Origin: Peptococcaceae bacterium
Lineage (GTDB): Bacteria; Bacillota; Desulfitobacteriia; Desulfitobacteriales; Desulfitobacteriaceae
Length of the DNA: 42,483 nucleotides
Direction: 5' to 3'
NCBI GenBank assembly: GCA_031289735.1
Contig: JAITOV010000062.1
Coordinates: forward strand, 1 to 42,483
This document shows positions 15,061 through 23,155 of the stretch, in pieces. Position 1 is the first letter of the stretch, and each line of letters opens with the position of its first letter. The notes under the pieces were generated by a model that did no database searches, was not told the origin of the DNA, and saw only the letters and a program-made list of their open reading frames with translations. The position numbers were made by a program, and so were the translations under genes.

Positions 15061-16794
15061 ATGAGCGCACCACAAGTACTAGTGATCGGAGGCGGACTCG
15101 CCGGCTTAATGGCTGCAATTCGCGCTGCTGAACAAGGGGCTACGGTCAAGGTATTTTCCCTTTGCGCACCGAAACGATCACATTCAGCCTGTGCTCAGGG
15201 GGGTATTAATGGAGCTATTAATACTCTGGGCCAGGGTGATTCGCCGAAATACCATTTTGAAGAAACCGTGTATGGCGGCGACTTTCTAGCAAATCAGACC
15301 GTTGTTAAAGGTTTTACAGACGCGGCGCCTCGCTTGATTTACATGCTGGACCGCATGGGCGTGACCTTTAACCGTACTCCGGAAGGCTTTATCGACTTAC
15401 GCCGGGCCGGTGGTACGAAATTTAACCGGGTGGCGTTTGCCGGTGGAACGACCGGACAACAAATGCTATATACGTTGGACGAGCAAGTACGTAAACTGGA
15501 AGAAAAAGGTAAGGTCGAAGTTCTCTTCCCGTGGGATTTCATGGAAGCAATCATCGATGAAGGTGGCGTTTGTCGCGGCGCAGTTCTGCAGGATCTGACC
15601 ACGATGGAAGTAAAAGCCTTCCGTGGCGACGCCGTCATCATGGCAACGGGTGGGTTGGGTTATCTCTTCGGCAAAAGCACGAACGCGATTATCAATAATG
15701 GTAGCGCGGTCAGCGCACTCTATCAGCAGAAAGTGACCTACGCTAACGGTGAGTTTATTCAGATTCATCCGACGTCCATCCCGGGCGATGACAAGAACCG
15801 CTTAATGTCAGAAACCTGCCGTGGTGAAGGCGGACGCGTCTGGGTGTACAAAGATGGTAAGCCTTGGTATTTCCTGGAAGAATGGTATCCGAATTATGGG
15901 AACCTCGTACCGCGTGATATCGCTACGCGTGAAATCTTTAAAGTCTGTATAGATATGAAGATGGGCATTGATGGCGAAAACATGGTCTACCTGGATCTCT
16001 CTCATCTGGATCCAAACTGGCTGAATCAACGCTTGGGCGGTATTCTGGATATGTATGAAATCTTTGTCGGCGATGATCCGCGTAAAGTCCCGATGAAGAT
16101 CTTCCCGACGGTCCACTTTACCATGGGCGGACTCTGGGTGGATGAGAAACAACAGACAACAGTTCCCGGCCTGTATGCCGCCGGAGAATGCGACTACCAG
16201 TACCATGGCGCGAACCGCTTAGGCGGAAACGCGATGCCGGCTTGTATGTATGCCGGTGAGCTCGCTGGAAATACCTCTATGGCCTATATTAAAGGCTTGG
16301 ATAAACTCACAGCGGATATGCCGGAAACAGCATTTGCTTCCGCGCAGAAGAAAAACGCGGAATTCGACGCCAGCATTTACAAGATGAGCGGATCAGAAAA
16401 TCCTTATCTGCTTCATCGTGAAATGGGCGAATGGATGACGACGAACGCAACCGTTGTACGTTATAACGATCGTCTGCAACAAACGGATGATAAACTGCTG
16501 GAACTGATTGAACGCTGGAAGAAGATCGGCGTTTCCGACAGCACCGGCTGGTCCAATCAGGTTGTACCGTTCACCCGTCAATTATGGAACATGTTGCAAC
16601 TGTCCCGCGTGATTACTTTGGGAGCGCTGGCTCGTAATGAAAGCCGCGGAGCGCACTATAAGCCGGATTATCCGGAGCGCGATGATGCAAACTGGCTGAA
16701 GACGACGTTAGCGGATTACACGAAAGACGGTCCTAAGCTTTCCTACGAAGAGGTCGACATTCAACACGTGAAACCGCGTCCACGCGTGTACTAA
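15061..16794 (+). CDS. sdhA: succinate dehydrogenase/fumarate reductase flavoprotein subunit
   Basis: A 577-residue flavoprotein. Seen: the N-terminal dinucleotide motif GGGLAGLMAA (10-19), the covalent FAD His41 in KRSHSACAQGG, the substrate loop HPTSIPG, and the HGANRLGGNA motif near the C-terminal third. It interconverts succinate and fumarate, or a close analogue such as methylsuccinate and mesaconate. The Bacillus-type length and order (C-A-B) suggest a menaquinone-linked enzyme that can work in either direction. AGGAGG precedes its ATG. Confidence 0.93.
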   Translation: MSAPQVLVIGGGLAGLMAAIRAAEQGATVKVFSLCAPKRSHSACAQGGINGAINTLGQGDSPKYHFEETVYGGDFLANQTVVKGFTDAAPRLIYMLDRMGVTFNRTPEGFIDLRRAGGTKFNRVAFAGGTTGQQMLYTLDEQVRKLEEKGKVEVLFPWDFMEAIIDEGGVCRGAVLQDLTTMEVKAFRGDAVIMATGGLGYLFGKSTNAIINNGSAVSALYQQKVTYANGEFIQIHPTSIPGDDKNRLMSETCRGEGGRVWVYKDGKPWYFLEEWYPNYGNLVPRDIATREIFKVCIDMKMGIDGENMVYLDLSHLDPNWLNQRLGGILDMYEIFVGDDPRKVPMKIFPTVHFTMGGLWVDEKQQTTVPGLYAAGECDYQYHGANRLGGNAMPACMYAGELAGNTSMAYIKGLDKLTADMPETAFASAQKKNAEFDASIYKMSGSENPYLLHREMGEWMTTNATVVRYNDRLQQTDDKLLELIERWKKIGVSDSTGWSNQVVPFTRQLWNMLQLSRVITLGALARNESRGAHYKPDYPERDDANWLKTTLADYTKDGPKLSYEEVDIQHVKPRPRVY

Positions 16795-16809
16795 GAGGAG
16801 GTGACATCC

Positions 16810-17556
16810 ATGCCAAACGATATCCGCTTAAAGATTAAACGACAAGATAGTCAATCATCTACGCCTTACTGGCAAGAATTTGTTTTGCCATACCGGCCTT
16901 CGTTGAATGTCATCTCTTGTTTGATGGAGATCCAACGCAATCCGGTAGACGCAACGGGCAAAAAAGTGGCGCCTGTGGTTTGGGAATGCAACTGCTTGGA
17001 AGAAGTGTGCGGAGCTTGTTCGATGCTGATCAACGGTAAAGCACGTCAATCGTGTAGTGCTTTGATCGATCGTCTGGAACAACCGGTTGTTTTGGAACCA
17101 TTGTCCAAATTCCCGGCGGTTCGTGACTTGGTCATTGACCGTACAGTGATGTTCAATAATTTGAAGCGAGTCAAAGCCTGGATCAATATTGACGGTACGC
17201 ATGATCAAGGACCGGGTCCGAGATTCCCGGAAAAGACAAGATCGTGGGCTTATGAACTGAGCCGTTGCATGACCTGCGGTTGTTGCATGGAATCTTGCCC
17301 GCAAGTCAATCCGTCATCGAAGTTTATTGGACCGACAGCGATTGCGCAAGTGCGTTTGATGAACGCGCTGCCCAACGGAGAAAATGATGCTGAAGAAAGA
17401 TTGGCAGCCCTGATGGAACCGGGCGGCGTAGCCGAGTGCGGCAATGCCCAGAACTGCGAAAGAGCTTGCCCGAAAGAGATTCCGTTGTTGACTTCGATTG
17501 CGGCGATCAATCGTCAAATGGTTGCTAAGAGTATTTTTGGAGCATTGAATAAATAA
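16810..17556 (+). CDS. sdhB: succinate dehydrogenase/fumarate reductase iron-sulfur subunit
   Basis: A 248-residue protein with all three clusters. The [2Fe-2S] ligands are among Cys60, 62, 67, 70 and 82. The [4Fe-4S] set is within C153-MT-C156-G-CC-MES-C163-P. The [3Fe-4S]/[4Fe-4S] set includes Cys210, 216 and 220 (ECGNAQNCERACP). It carries electrons from the flavoprotein to the b558 subunit. ATG 16810 is chosen because AGAGGAGGTGA lies 6 bases upstream and overlaps the alternative GTG at 16801. Confidence 0.93.
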   Translation: MPNDIRLKIKRQDSQSSTPYWQEFVLPYRPSLNVISCLMEIQRNPVDATGKKVAPVVWECNCLEEVCGACSMLINGKARQSCSALIDRLEQPVVLEPLSKFPAVRDLVIDRTVMFNNLKRVKAWINIDGTHDQGPGPRFPEKTRSWAYELSRCMTCGCCMESCPQVNPSSKFIGPTAIAQVRLMNALPNGENDAEERLAALMEPGGVAECGNAQNCERACPKEIPLLTSIAAINRQMVAKSIFGALNK

Positions 17557-17574
17557 TAAGAAGAGGTGAGTTCA

Positions 17575-18477
17575 TTGGCTATTAGTCAAAGCCTTATTGA
17601 ATCGGTCGTTTTTGAACTCTATAAACAGGCTTCTATCGAGATTCCGCCGGATGTTATGCGCGCGTTGAAAAAAGGGTATGACATCGAAGATTCTTTAGTT
17701 GCCAAGGGTCAATTCGAAGCGATTATGGAAAACATTAACATCGCCCATAACAAACAAGTCGGTATGTGTCAAGATACGGGTGTTCCGATCATTTACGCTG
17801 ATCTAGGCTTAAAGGCGCAAGTGGAAGGCGATCCTTACGAAGCGTTTACTGAAGCGATTAAGAAAGCTACCACAGCGGTACCGATGCGGCAAAATGTTAT
17901 CAATCCGCTGACCAAAAAGAATTCCGGCACGAATACCGGTTGGGGTATCCCTTACGTTCATTGGGATACGCTTCCCGACAAGGATTATCTGGATATTTTA
18001 GCCGTGACCAAAGGTTTCGGTTCGGAAATGCGCGGCAGCCAGTGCTGGGTTCTCTCCAGTGAAGATGTCGGACGTGCGACAGTGAAAGCTGTTCTGGACG
18101 TTGTCGCTGACTCTATGGGCGAACCTTGTCCTCCGGTCATCATCGGCGTAGGCATCGGCGGATTTGCCGACAGCTCCATGTCGATTGCGAAGAAAGCTCT
18201 GTTCCGTGATCCGATTGGTTCTCGTAATCCGGATCCGGATGTAGCTGCTCTGGAAGCAGAAATTGAAAAAGCCGTTAATGAATTAAACCTCGGACCGATG
18301 GGCTTTGGCGGCAAAACGTATACTTTAGGCGTTCATGCCGAATTAAGCGGTTCGCATACTGCTGTTATGCCGGTATCGGTCATCTTCCAATGCTGGGCCT
18401 GCCGCTATGCGAAAGCCCGCATTTACAACGATGGACGGGTTGAATATATCACCCATCCTCATTTGGGAGGTAAATAA
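17575..18477 (+). CDS. class I fumarase/mesaconase-type hydratase, alpha subunit
   Basis: A 300-residue alpha subunit of the oxygen-labile class I Fe-S hydratases (fumarase, L-tartrate dehydratase, mesaconase). Seen: GMCQDTGVP with a cluster Cys, KNSGTNTGWG, GSEMRGSQCWVL and the C-terminal WACRYAKARI. It adds water across the double bond of fumarate or mesaconate. TTG 17575 is the likely start, 6-7 bases after AGAGGTGA; the GTG at 17566 overlaps that site. The beta subunit follows after two bases. Sequence alone does not separate fumarase from mesaconase. Confidence 0.87.
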   Translation: MAISQSLIESVVFELYKQASIEIPPDVMRALKKGYDIEDSLVAKGQFEAIMENINIAHNKQVGMCQDTGVPIIYADLGLKAQVEGDPYEAFTEAIKKATTAVPMRQNVINPLTKKNSGTNTGWGIPYVHWDTLPDKDYLDILAVTKGFGSEMRGSQCWVLSSEDVGRATVKAVLDVVADSMGEPCPPVIIGVGIGGFADSSMSIAKKALFRDPIGSRNPDPDVAALEAEIEKAVNELNLGPMGFGGKTYTLGVHAELSGSHTAVMPVSVIFQCWACRYAKARIYNDGRVEYITHPHLGGK

Positions 18478-18479
18478 GC

Positions 18480-19145
18480 ATGAGTAAATCATATCATTTC
18501 ACATTTCCGCTGAATGAAGAACAAATTAGAGAATTGCAATTGGGCGATTTGGTTTATCTGACCGGTAACATCTATACGATGCGCGATATGGGACATCGCC
18601 GCGCCGTAGATATGCTGAATGAAGGCAAGGAATTGCCCTTTGACCTGGCGAGCGGCGCCATCTGGCATTGCGGCCCGATCGTCCGCAAAGATGCAAACGA
18701 TAAGTGGGAAACCGTGTCCGCGGGATCAACGACCAGCTCGCGTTTCACCTATCTGGGCTCAGATCTGATCAAAAAAGTAAAAGTGCGCGCTACGATCGGT
18801 AAAGGCCAGATGCTGCAAACAGCGGTTGACACGATGCAGGAGGTCGGTTCAGTGTTTCTGAATACGACCGGCGGAACCGCCGCTTTATACGCACAGCAAA
18901 TTGAAGAAATCGTGGACGTGCATTGGACCGATTTAGGCTTGCCGGAGGCGATCTGGGTGATGAGAGTAAAAGATCTGGGACCACTAGTGGTCGGAATTGA
19001 CTCGCATGGCCGCAGCTTATTCAATGACAAAAAGGTTGAATTGGATCAATTGTTGGAGCAAAAATATAAAGAAGCCAATATTGATCCCACCTACAGTTTG
19101 GCTTATTTACCGAAACGTGTTCCGGCCAGCGGCAACAAGAAATAA
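18480..19145 (+). CDS. class I fumarase/mesaconase-type hydratase, beta subunit
   Basis: A 221-residue partner of the preceding alpha subunit, matching the C-terminal half of fused class I fumarases and TtdB. Seen: GHRRAVDML near 37-45, a GPIVRK loop, NTTGGTAALYAQQIEEI and a GLPEAIWVM...DSHGRSLF ending. It helps form the substrate pocket of the heterodimer. ATG 18480 follows the alpha stop by two bases, with GGGAGG upstream, so translation is coupled. Confidence 0.87.
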   Translation: MSKSYHFTFPLNEEQIRELQLGDLVYLTGNIYTMRDMGHRRAVDMLNEGKELPFDLASGAIWHCGPIVRKDANDKWETVSAGSTTSSRFTYLGSDLIKKVKVRATIGKGQMLQTAVDTMQEVGSVFLNTTGGTAALYAQQIEEIVDVHWTDLGLPEAIWVMRVKDLGPLVVGIDSHGRSLFNDKKVELDQLLEQKYKEANIDPTYSLAYLPKRVPASGNKK

Positions 19146-19171
19146 AAAATTCTGTAAAATCACTTTCAGGA

Positions 19172-19200
19172 TTGAAAACAAGCTCTAAACGTTATAAAAT
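19172..19200 (+). promoter_or_regulatory. possible internal sigma-A promoter before the nitroreductase gene
   Basis: TTGAAA (19172-19177), a 17-bp spacer and TAAAAT (19195-19200), in the 109-bp gap after the hydratase beta gene. This would let the second half of the island be expressed without the sigma-54 promoter. Confidence 0.4.
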
Positions 19201-19254
19201 AGAGTCGTTGATCAAATCACGTATGGTTAATATTATGGAGGGAGGGGACTCGAA

Positions 19255-19926
19255 TTGTCTTCAGAAGATTCCAAAACAATGGCGCGCTTGATCACTGAAA
19301 GGGTCAGTATCAGGAGTTATCTGCCGGATCCTGTATCTCAAGAGCATTTGGACTTGATCCTTGAGGCAGGACGCAGAGCGCCGTCCGGAGAAAATGCCCA
19401 ACCATGGAAGTTCATTGTAGTCCAGGACGATAGAACGCGGAAAATCATCGGTGACTTAGCGCGTATAGGAAGCGGTCGGCGTTTTACTGCTGAGTACATC
19501 AATAAGACGATGGATCACCGTTTTGAAGGCTTGGATGATCCGGCGAAGAGAAAGGCCGTATTCGACAAATTGACTTCCGGAAGTGTATCCGCTTTCTTAG
19601 CAGAGGCGCCGTTACTCATCGTTGTGGTTGGTCGAAAAGGTGTTTGGGATACGCCGTTTGACTGCTCGGCGGCCATCGAAAACATGCTGTTGCAAGCGCA
19701 AGCGATGCAACTCGGCGGTTGCTGGGTCAACGCCATTACCATGGATGTTAGAGACGAGACCGTACTCGCGGACCTGCTGACTGTACCGGCTGATTACAAA
19801 ATCGTTAGCGTTATTTCCTTCGGTTATCCGCCAAAAATGCGAGGACCGCGTAAACGCTTACCGATGGAAGAAATCGTCTACAATGAAAAATTCGGTCAGG
19901 CTTATGTTCCGGGAGGTGCGAAATAA
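19255..19926 (+). CDS. nitroreductase-family FMN oxidoreductase
   Basis: A 223-residue protein of the nitroreductase fold. Seen: the N-terminal FMN-binding RVSIRSYLP, RRAPSGENAQPW (two standard family motifs), AAIENMLLQAQAMQLGGCWV and a C-terminal FGYPP. Family members reduce nitro groups, enones, flavins and some ring double bonds with NAD(P)H. It starts at TTG 19255 after GGAGGGAGGGG. Its stop overlaps the next ATG by one base, so it is translationally coupled to the small Cys-rich protein, which suggests a joint reaction. Confidence 0.85.
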   Translation: MSSEDSKTMARLITERVSIRSYLPDPVSQEHLDLILEAGRRAPSGENAQPWKFIVVQDDRTRKIIGDLARIGSGRRFTAEYINKTMDHRFEGLDDPAKRKAVFDKLTSGSVSAFLAEAPLLIVVVGRKGVWDTPFDCSAAIENMLLQAQAMQLGGCWVNAITMDVRDETVLADLLTVPADYKIVSVISFGYPPKMRGPRKRLPMEEIVYNEKFGQAYVPGGAK

Positions 19927-20420
19927 TGGCGAAAGATCTCGATCCAAAATATTTTACGGGTCTGATAGCGGAAACCTTTAAGGCTTTCTATGATGAAAGA
20001 GGTTCCGGTTGCCGTTATCGTTGTACGCTCTTAGGGGTTGATGGTTATAAAAAAGCGCATCCGGAAAACATTGGCAAAGAAATGACGCCTCAGGAAGCTT
20101 TTGAAGCGACGAAAAAGTACTTGATTGAAAGCGGCGTAGTAGAAGACGTCACCTTCAGTGAAGAACATGAATTCGCGGATGTGGTCAATGTGACCTTCAA
20201 GAATTGTGCCCAATGGCATACTGAAGTCAAACTGAAGGAAATGGGTATTCCGGTCTATGCTTGTCCGTGCGCCAATGTCATGTCCTTCAATCTGGAACAA
20301 GGCGGCAAATTTACTACGGAGTTAGCCACTTTTGCCGGCAATAAAGACTTGGAAAGAACAGATGATGGCACGTGCCGTTTGTCTATGTCCTGCTTCGAGA
20401 AAAAGCTTGGTAACTATTAA
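19926..20420 (+). CDS. small Cys-rich protein, possibly of the ATC-hydrolase family
   Basis: A 164-residue protein with conserved-looking cysteines: GCRYRCTLL (near 29-37), NCAQWH, YACPCANVM and a C-terminal CRLSMSCFEKK. The pattern recalls the L-2-amino-thiazoline-4-carboxylate hydrolase family or V4R-like metal/haem pockets; I am not certain of either. It is coupled to the nitroreductase and followed by the amidohydrolase. If it is an ATC-type hydrolase, a ring-opening step fits; if it binds a metal or flavin thiolate, it could be an accessory to the nitroreductase. Confidence 0.5.
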   Translation: MAKDLDPKYFTGLIAETFKAFYDERGSGCRYRCTLLGVDGYKKAHPENIGKEMTPQEAFEATKKYLIESGVVEDVTFSEEHEFADVVNVTFKNCAQWHTEVKLKEMGIPVYACPCANVMSFNLEQGGKFTTELATFAGNKDLERTDDGTCRLSMSCFEKKLGNY

Positions 20421-20470
20421 TCACCTGAACAGATAAGAAAAATTGAAAAAGAAGAAGGAGTTGTACACAG

Positions 20471-21469
20471 ATGTCCATTAATGAACTCGATATCATGATC
20501 GGCGAGACGATGTCGGTGAAAAGAGCCAGAGAATTGAATTCCAAGAATTATTTCTATGAAATTCTCAAAGACAATCCGAAGATGGCTGAAATCTATCCGG
20601 GCGTTGAAGATGATATTATGGAAGGTTCGATCGACCATCATATCCATGCTTTCCCTGATTTCGTTAATCGCGGCCAGGACATGATCGAAGTTGCTATCGA
20701 CGCTTGTAAAGCCAAAATGCGCGCTGTAGCTTTCAAAGATCACTGGAATATTACGGCGAATGCCGCTTATCTGACCCAACGTTATATCGACAGCATGTAC
20801 AAAAACGGTGAATTAGACCATCGCGTAGAAGTCTATGGCGGGATCGGCCTGTGCCATGGCGCCGACCCGAAGGTTGTCCACGAAGCTCTGAAATATCCCA
20901 ACATGAAGATGATTTGGTTCCCGACGTTCGAATCTGCCGGTTACAAACGTTTCGCTGGTAAAGGATACGAAAACGGCGTACCGCTTTGTGATGCTAACAA
21001 TGAAGTATTGCCGGGCGTTGTGGAAATCATGGAAATGGCTGTTGAGAAGAAAGTCGGCATCGGCTTGGGCCATACTGACTATATCGAACTCGTGCCGCTT
21101 GCGAAAAAATGTAAAGAATTAGGCGTTCGCGCTGTATTGGATCATCCGCTCCTCGAACTGAACAAATTGAAGATTGATGAAATGAAGAACTTAGCGGATC
21201 TGGGCGTATATGTAGGAACGTATTGCCAGCCGATGATTCCGAGTCTCTATCAATGTATCCAAGACCCGTTTGAAACTGTCGAAACCATCAAAGCTTGCGG
21301 CGCTGAAAGATGCTGCTCAGGTTCTGACTTCGGACAAGTGCTGCATGTCTACACGGTTGAAGGTATCCGCATTTTCGTCCGCGCTCTGCTGGCGTTTGGC
21401 ATCACACCGGCTGAATTGAGTGTTCAATTGAAAGACAATCCGGCCAAATTGATGTATCTGGACGACTAA
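20471..21469 (+). CDS. DUF6282-type amidohydrolase-superfamily protein
   Basis: A 332-residue TIM-barrel-like metal hydrolase. Seen: a first-strand metal motif D55-H-H-I-H59, FKDHW (88-92), GLGHTD, VLDHPLLE and a last-strand Asp in GSDFGQ. These are the metal-ligand stations of the amidohydrolase superfamily. Expected reactions are hydrolysis of amides, cyclic amides, lactones or decarboxylation. ATG 20471 follows a purine-rich GAAGAAGGAG. It is the last gene before a perfect palindrome and the separately spaced PrpD gene. The DUF6282 assignment is by resemblance. Confidence 0.65.
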   Translation: MSINELDIMIGETMSVKRARELNSKNYFYEILKDNPKMAEIYPGVEDDIMEGSIDHHIHAFPDFVNRGQDMIEVAIDACKAKMRAVAFKDHWNITANAAYLTQRYIDSMYKNGELDHRVEVYGGIGLCHGADPKVVHEALKYPNMKMIWFPTFESAGYKRFAGKGYENGVPLCDANNEVLPGVVEIMEMAVEKKVGIGLGHTDYIELVPLAKKCKELGVRAVLDHPLLELNKLKIDEMKNLADLGVYVGTYCQPMIPSLYQCIQDPFETVETIKACGAERCCSGSDFGQVLHVYTVEGIRIFVRALLAFGITPAELSVQLKDNPAKLMYLDD

Positions 21470-21556
21470 GATTAGCGTGACAGAAAAACAGTGCTGTGCA
21501 TAATCTTATGCCTGATTGGATGTATACACACGTGCTGAAAATGAATGATTTCAATG

Positions 21557-21584
21557 AGTAAGGGTCTTAATTAAGACCCTTACT
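21557..21584. terminator. 28-bp perfect palindrome, terminator or operator
   Basis: Positions 21557-21570 and 21571-21584 are exact reverse complements, centred on TTAA/TTAA. In RNA it would fold to a long stem with a minimal loop; the following bases TTCTTC are only weakly T-rich. It lies in the 186-bp gap between the amidohydrolase and PrpD-family genes, so it may stop or attenuate the main operon, or bind a dimeric regulator as DNA. Confidence 0.55.
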
Positions 21585-21655
21585 TCTTCACTATGGTAAA
21601 ACACATAGAAATTAGCATGACGTGATTGCTTACAGAAATAAGGAGGCTGATCCCC

Positions 21656-23008
21656 GTGAGTTTAGCCCGCCAGGTTAGCGAATTTATTCAAACGACTACT
21701 TTTGAGAGTTTATCGCCTGCCGTGGTGCAAAAAGCAAAAAATCATATTATGGATACGTTGGGTGTGTGCGTTGCCTCTGCCGGAGAGCCTACCTTGTCAA
21801 ATCTAGCGAAATCGTACTTGCAAGATGTGGGCAGTGGGTCAAAGTGCACAGTATTGGGCTTGAAAGTGAAGAGTTCCGTATCGGACGCCGCGTTAATCAA
21901 TGGTTTCTTCACGCACGGCTTGGATTATGATGATTCTTCCTGGACGCTCATTGGACATCCCAGCGCGGCGGTGTTACCGGCGGCCTTGGCCGTAGCGGAA
22001 AGCGTCAACGCTTCGGGAAAAGATTTGATCACGGCCTATGTCGTCGGGACAGAGGTGGCTTGTAAACTGGGCGCTTCCGGAGAACCGTATTTGTATGAAG
22101 CGGGCTGGCATGCCACGGGAGTTGTCGGCGTCCTGGGCGCTGCGGCTGCTGCTGGTAAACTGCTGAATCTTAGTGTGGAGCAGTTGGTCAATACAATCGG
22201 CATTGCCGCATCTTTAGCGGGAGGACTCCGCAGAAATTTCGGCACGTTTACGAAACCGTTCCATGCCGGTGCGGCTTGCCAAAATGGTGTTCTAGCAGCT
22301 TTGATGGGTAGTCATGGTTTTGATGCGAATGCCGAATCCCTGGAAGGTCGTTATGGTTTCTTTGAAAACTATACGCGTAGCCAAGCGAGCGGTGATTTCT
22401 CGACTGCCGGAAAACCGTATGATATTGACGAGCCAGGTTTTTTTGTCAAACCCTATCCTTCGTGCGCTGCGACGCATACGGGCATTGACGCGATCATGGA
22501 ACTGCGCCAGTCGATACCGGATCTGGAACAAATCGTTAAGATCGAAGCCGGTTGCGGCCCAGTTGGCCCGATCATGTTGATTTATGATCTGCCAAGCCGC
22601 GGTTTTGAAGGAAAGTTCTGTATGAAATATTGTATTGCGGCTGCGCTGGTAGACGGGAAGGTCGGACTCAATTCCTTTACGAATGAGAAAATCTCTGTAC
22701 CGATCGTAAAGAAATTAATGGATTTGACGGAATTTGGTCCGACAGAGAGATTTGCCCATATGACGATTAGCGACGCGCCGGCTTCCGTTAAAATCACCTT
22801 AAAAGATGGGACCGTTCTGGAGAAGATCGTCGAAGATCCGCTCGGCAGCCCAACGAATCCGTTGAGTGAGCAGGCGATTATGGATAAGTTTAAGGATGCT
22901 GTGTCTCAATTGCTGCCGGCTGATAAGGCTGAAGCGGCGATTACCCTATTGAAGAAGTTGGAGAGTTTAGCCAGCGTCAATGATGTGATTAGCATTTTGA
23001 ACGCTTAG
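21656..23008 (+). CDS. MmgE/PrpD-family protein
   Basis: A 450-residue protein of the MmgE/PrpD family (2-methylcitrate dehydratase, cis-aconitate decarboxylase, iminodisuccinate epimerase). Seen: KNHIMDTLGVCVAS near 30-43, FFTHGLDYDD and GHPSAAVLPAALA, a GWHATGVVG block, and KPYPSCAATH. Members act on tri- and dicarboxylic acids, removing water or CO2 or epimerising. GTG 21656 is the start: AGGAGG lies 9 bases upstream, and the frame upstream of it has no ribosome site. It ends the island, followed by a long hairpin. It may make or consume the unsaturated acid used by the hydratase. Confidence 0.85.
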   Translation: MSLARQVSEFIQTTTFESLSPAVVQKAKNHIMDTLGVCVASAGEPTLSNLAKSYLQDVGSGSKCTVLGLKVKSSVSDAALINGFFTHGLDYDDSSWTLIGHPSAAVLPAALAVAESVNASGKDLITAYVVGTEVACKLGASGEPYLYEAGWHATGVVGVLGAAAAAGKLLNLSVEQLVNTIGIAASLAGGLRRNFGTFTKPFHAGAACQNGVLAALMGSHGFDANAESLEGRYGFFENYTRSQASGDFSTAGKPYDIDEPGFFVKPYPSCAATHTGIDAIMELRQSIPDLEQIVKIEAGCGPVGPIMLIYDLPSRGFEGKFCMKYCIAAALVDGKVGLNSFTNEKISVPIVKKLMDLTEFGPTERFAHMTISDAPASVKITLKDGTVLEKIVEDPLGSPTNPLSEQAIMDKFKDAVSQLLPADKAEAAITLLKKLESLASVNDVISILNA

Positions 23009-23022
23009 TCCTGGTCTCTGTT

Positions 23023-23078
23023 GGAGTCAGTCGAAGGAAAGTGAAGAAAACCGGGTTCGCTTTTCTTCGGCTGACTCC
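23023..23078 (+). terminator. long hairpin terminating the catabolic island
   Basis: GGAGTCAG (23023-23030) pairs with CTGACTCC (23071-23078), with an inner CGAAGGAAAG/CTTTTCTTCG stem. A short T run (CTTTT) follows a few bases later. It marks the boundary between the island and the core genes. Confidence 0.6.
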
Positions 23079-23155
23079 GGAATCTTTTGGGGGTTGCGGC
23101 ACGATCCTGCTCAGATTCTTTCCATAGGAGCTGTTGTTCAAAGGAGTGAACTGGC

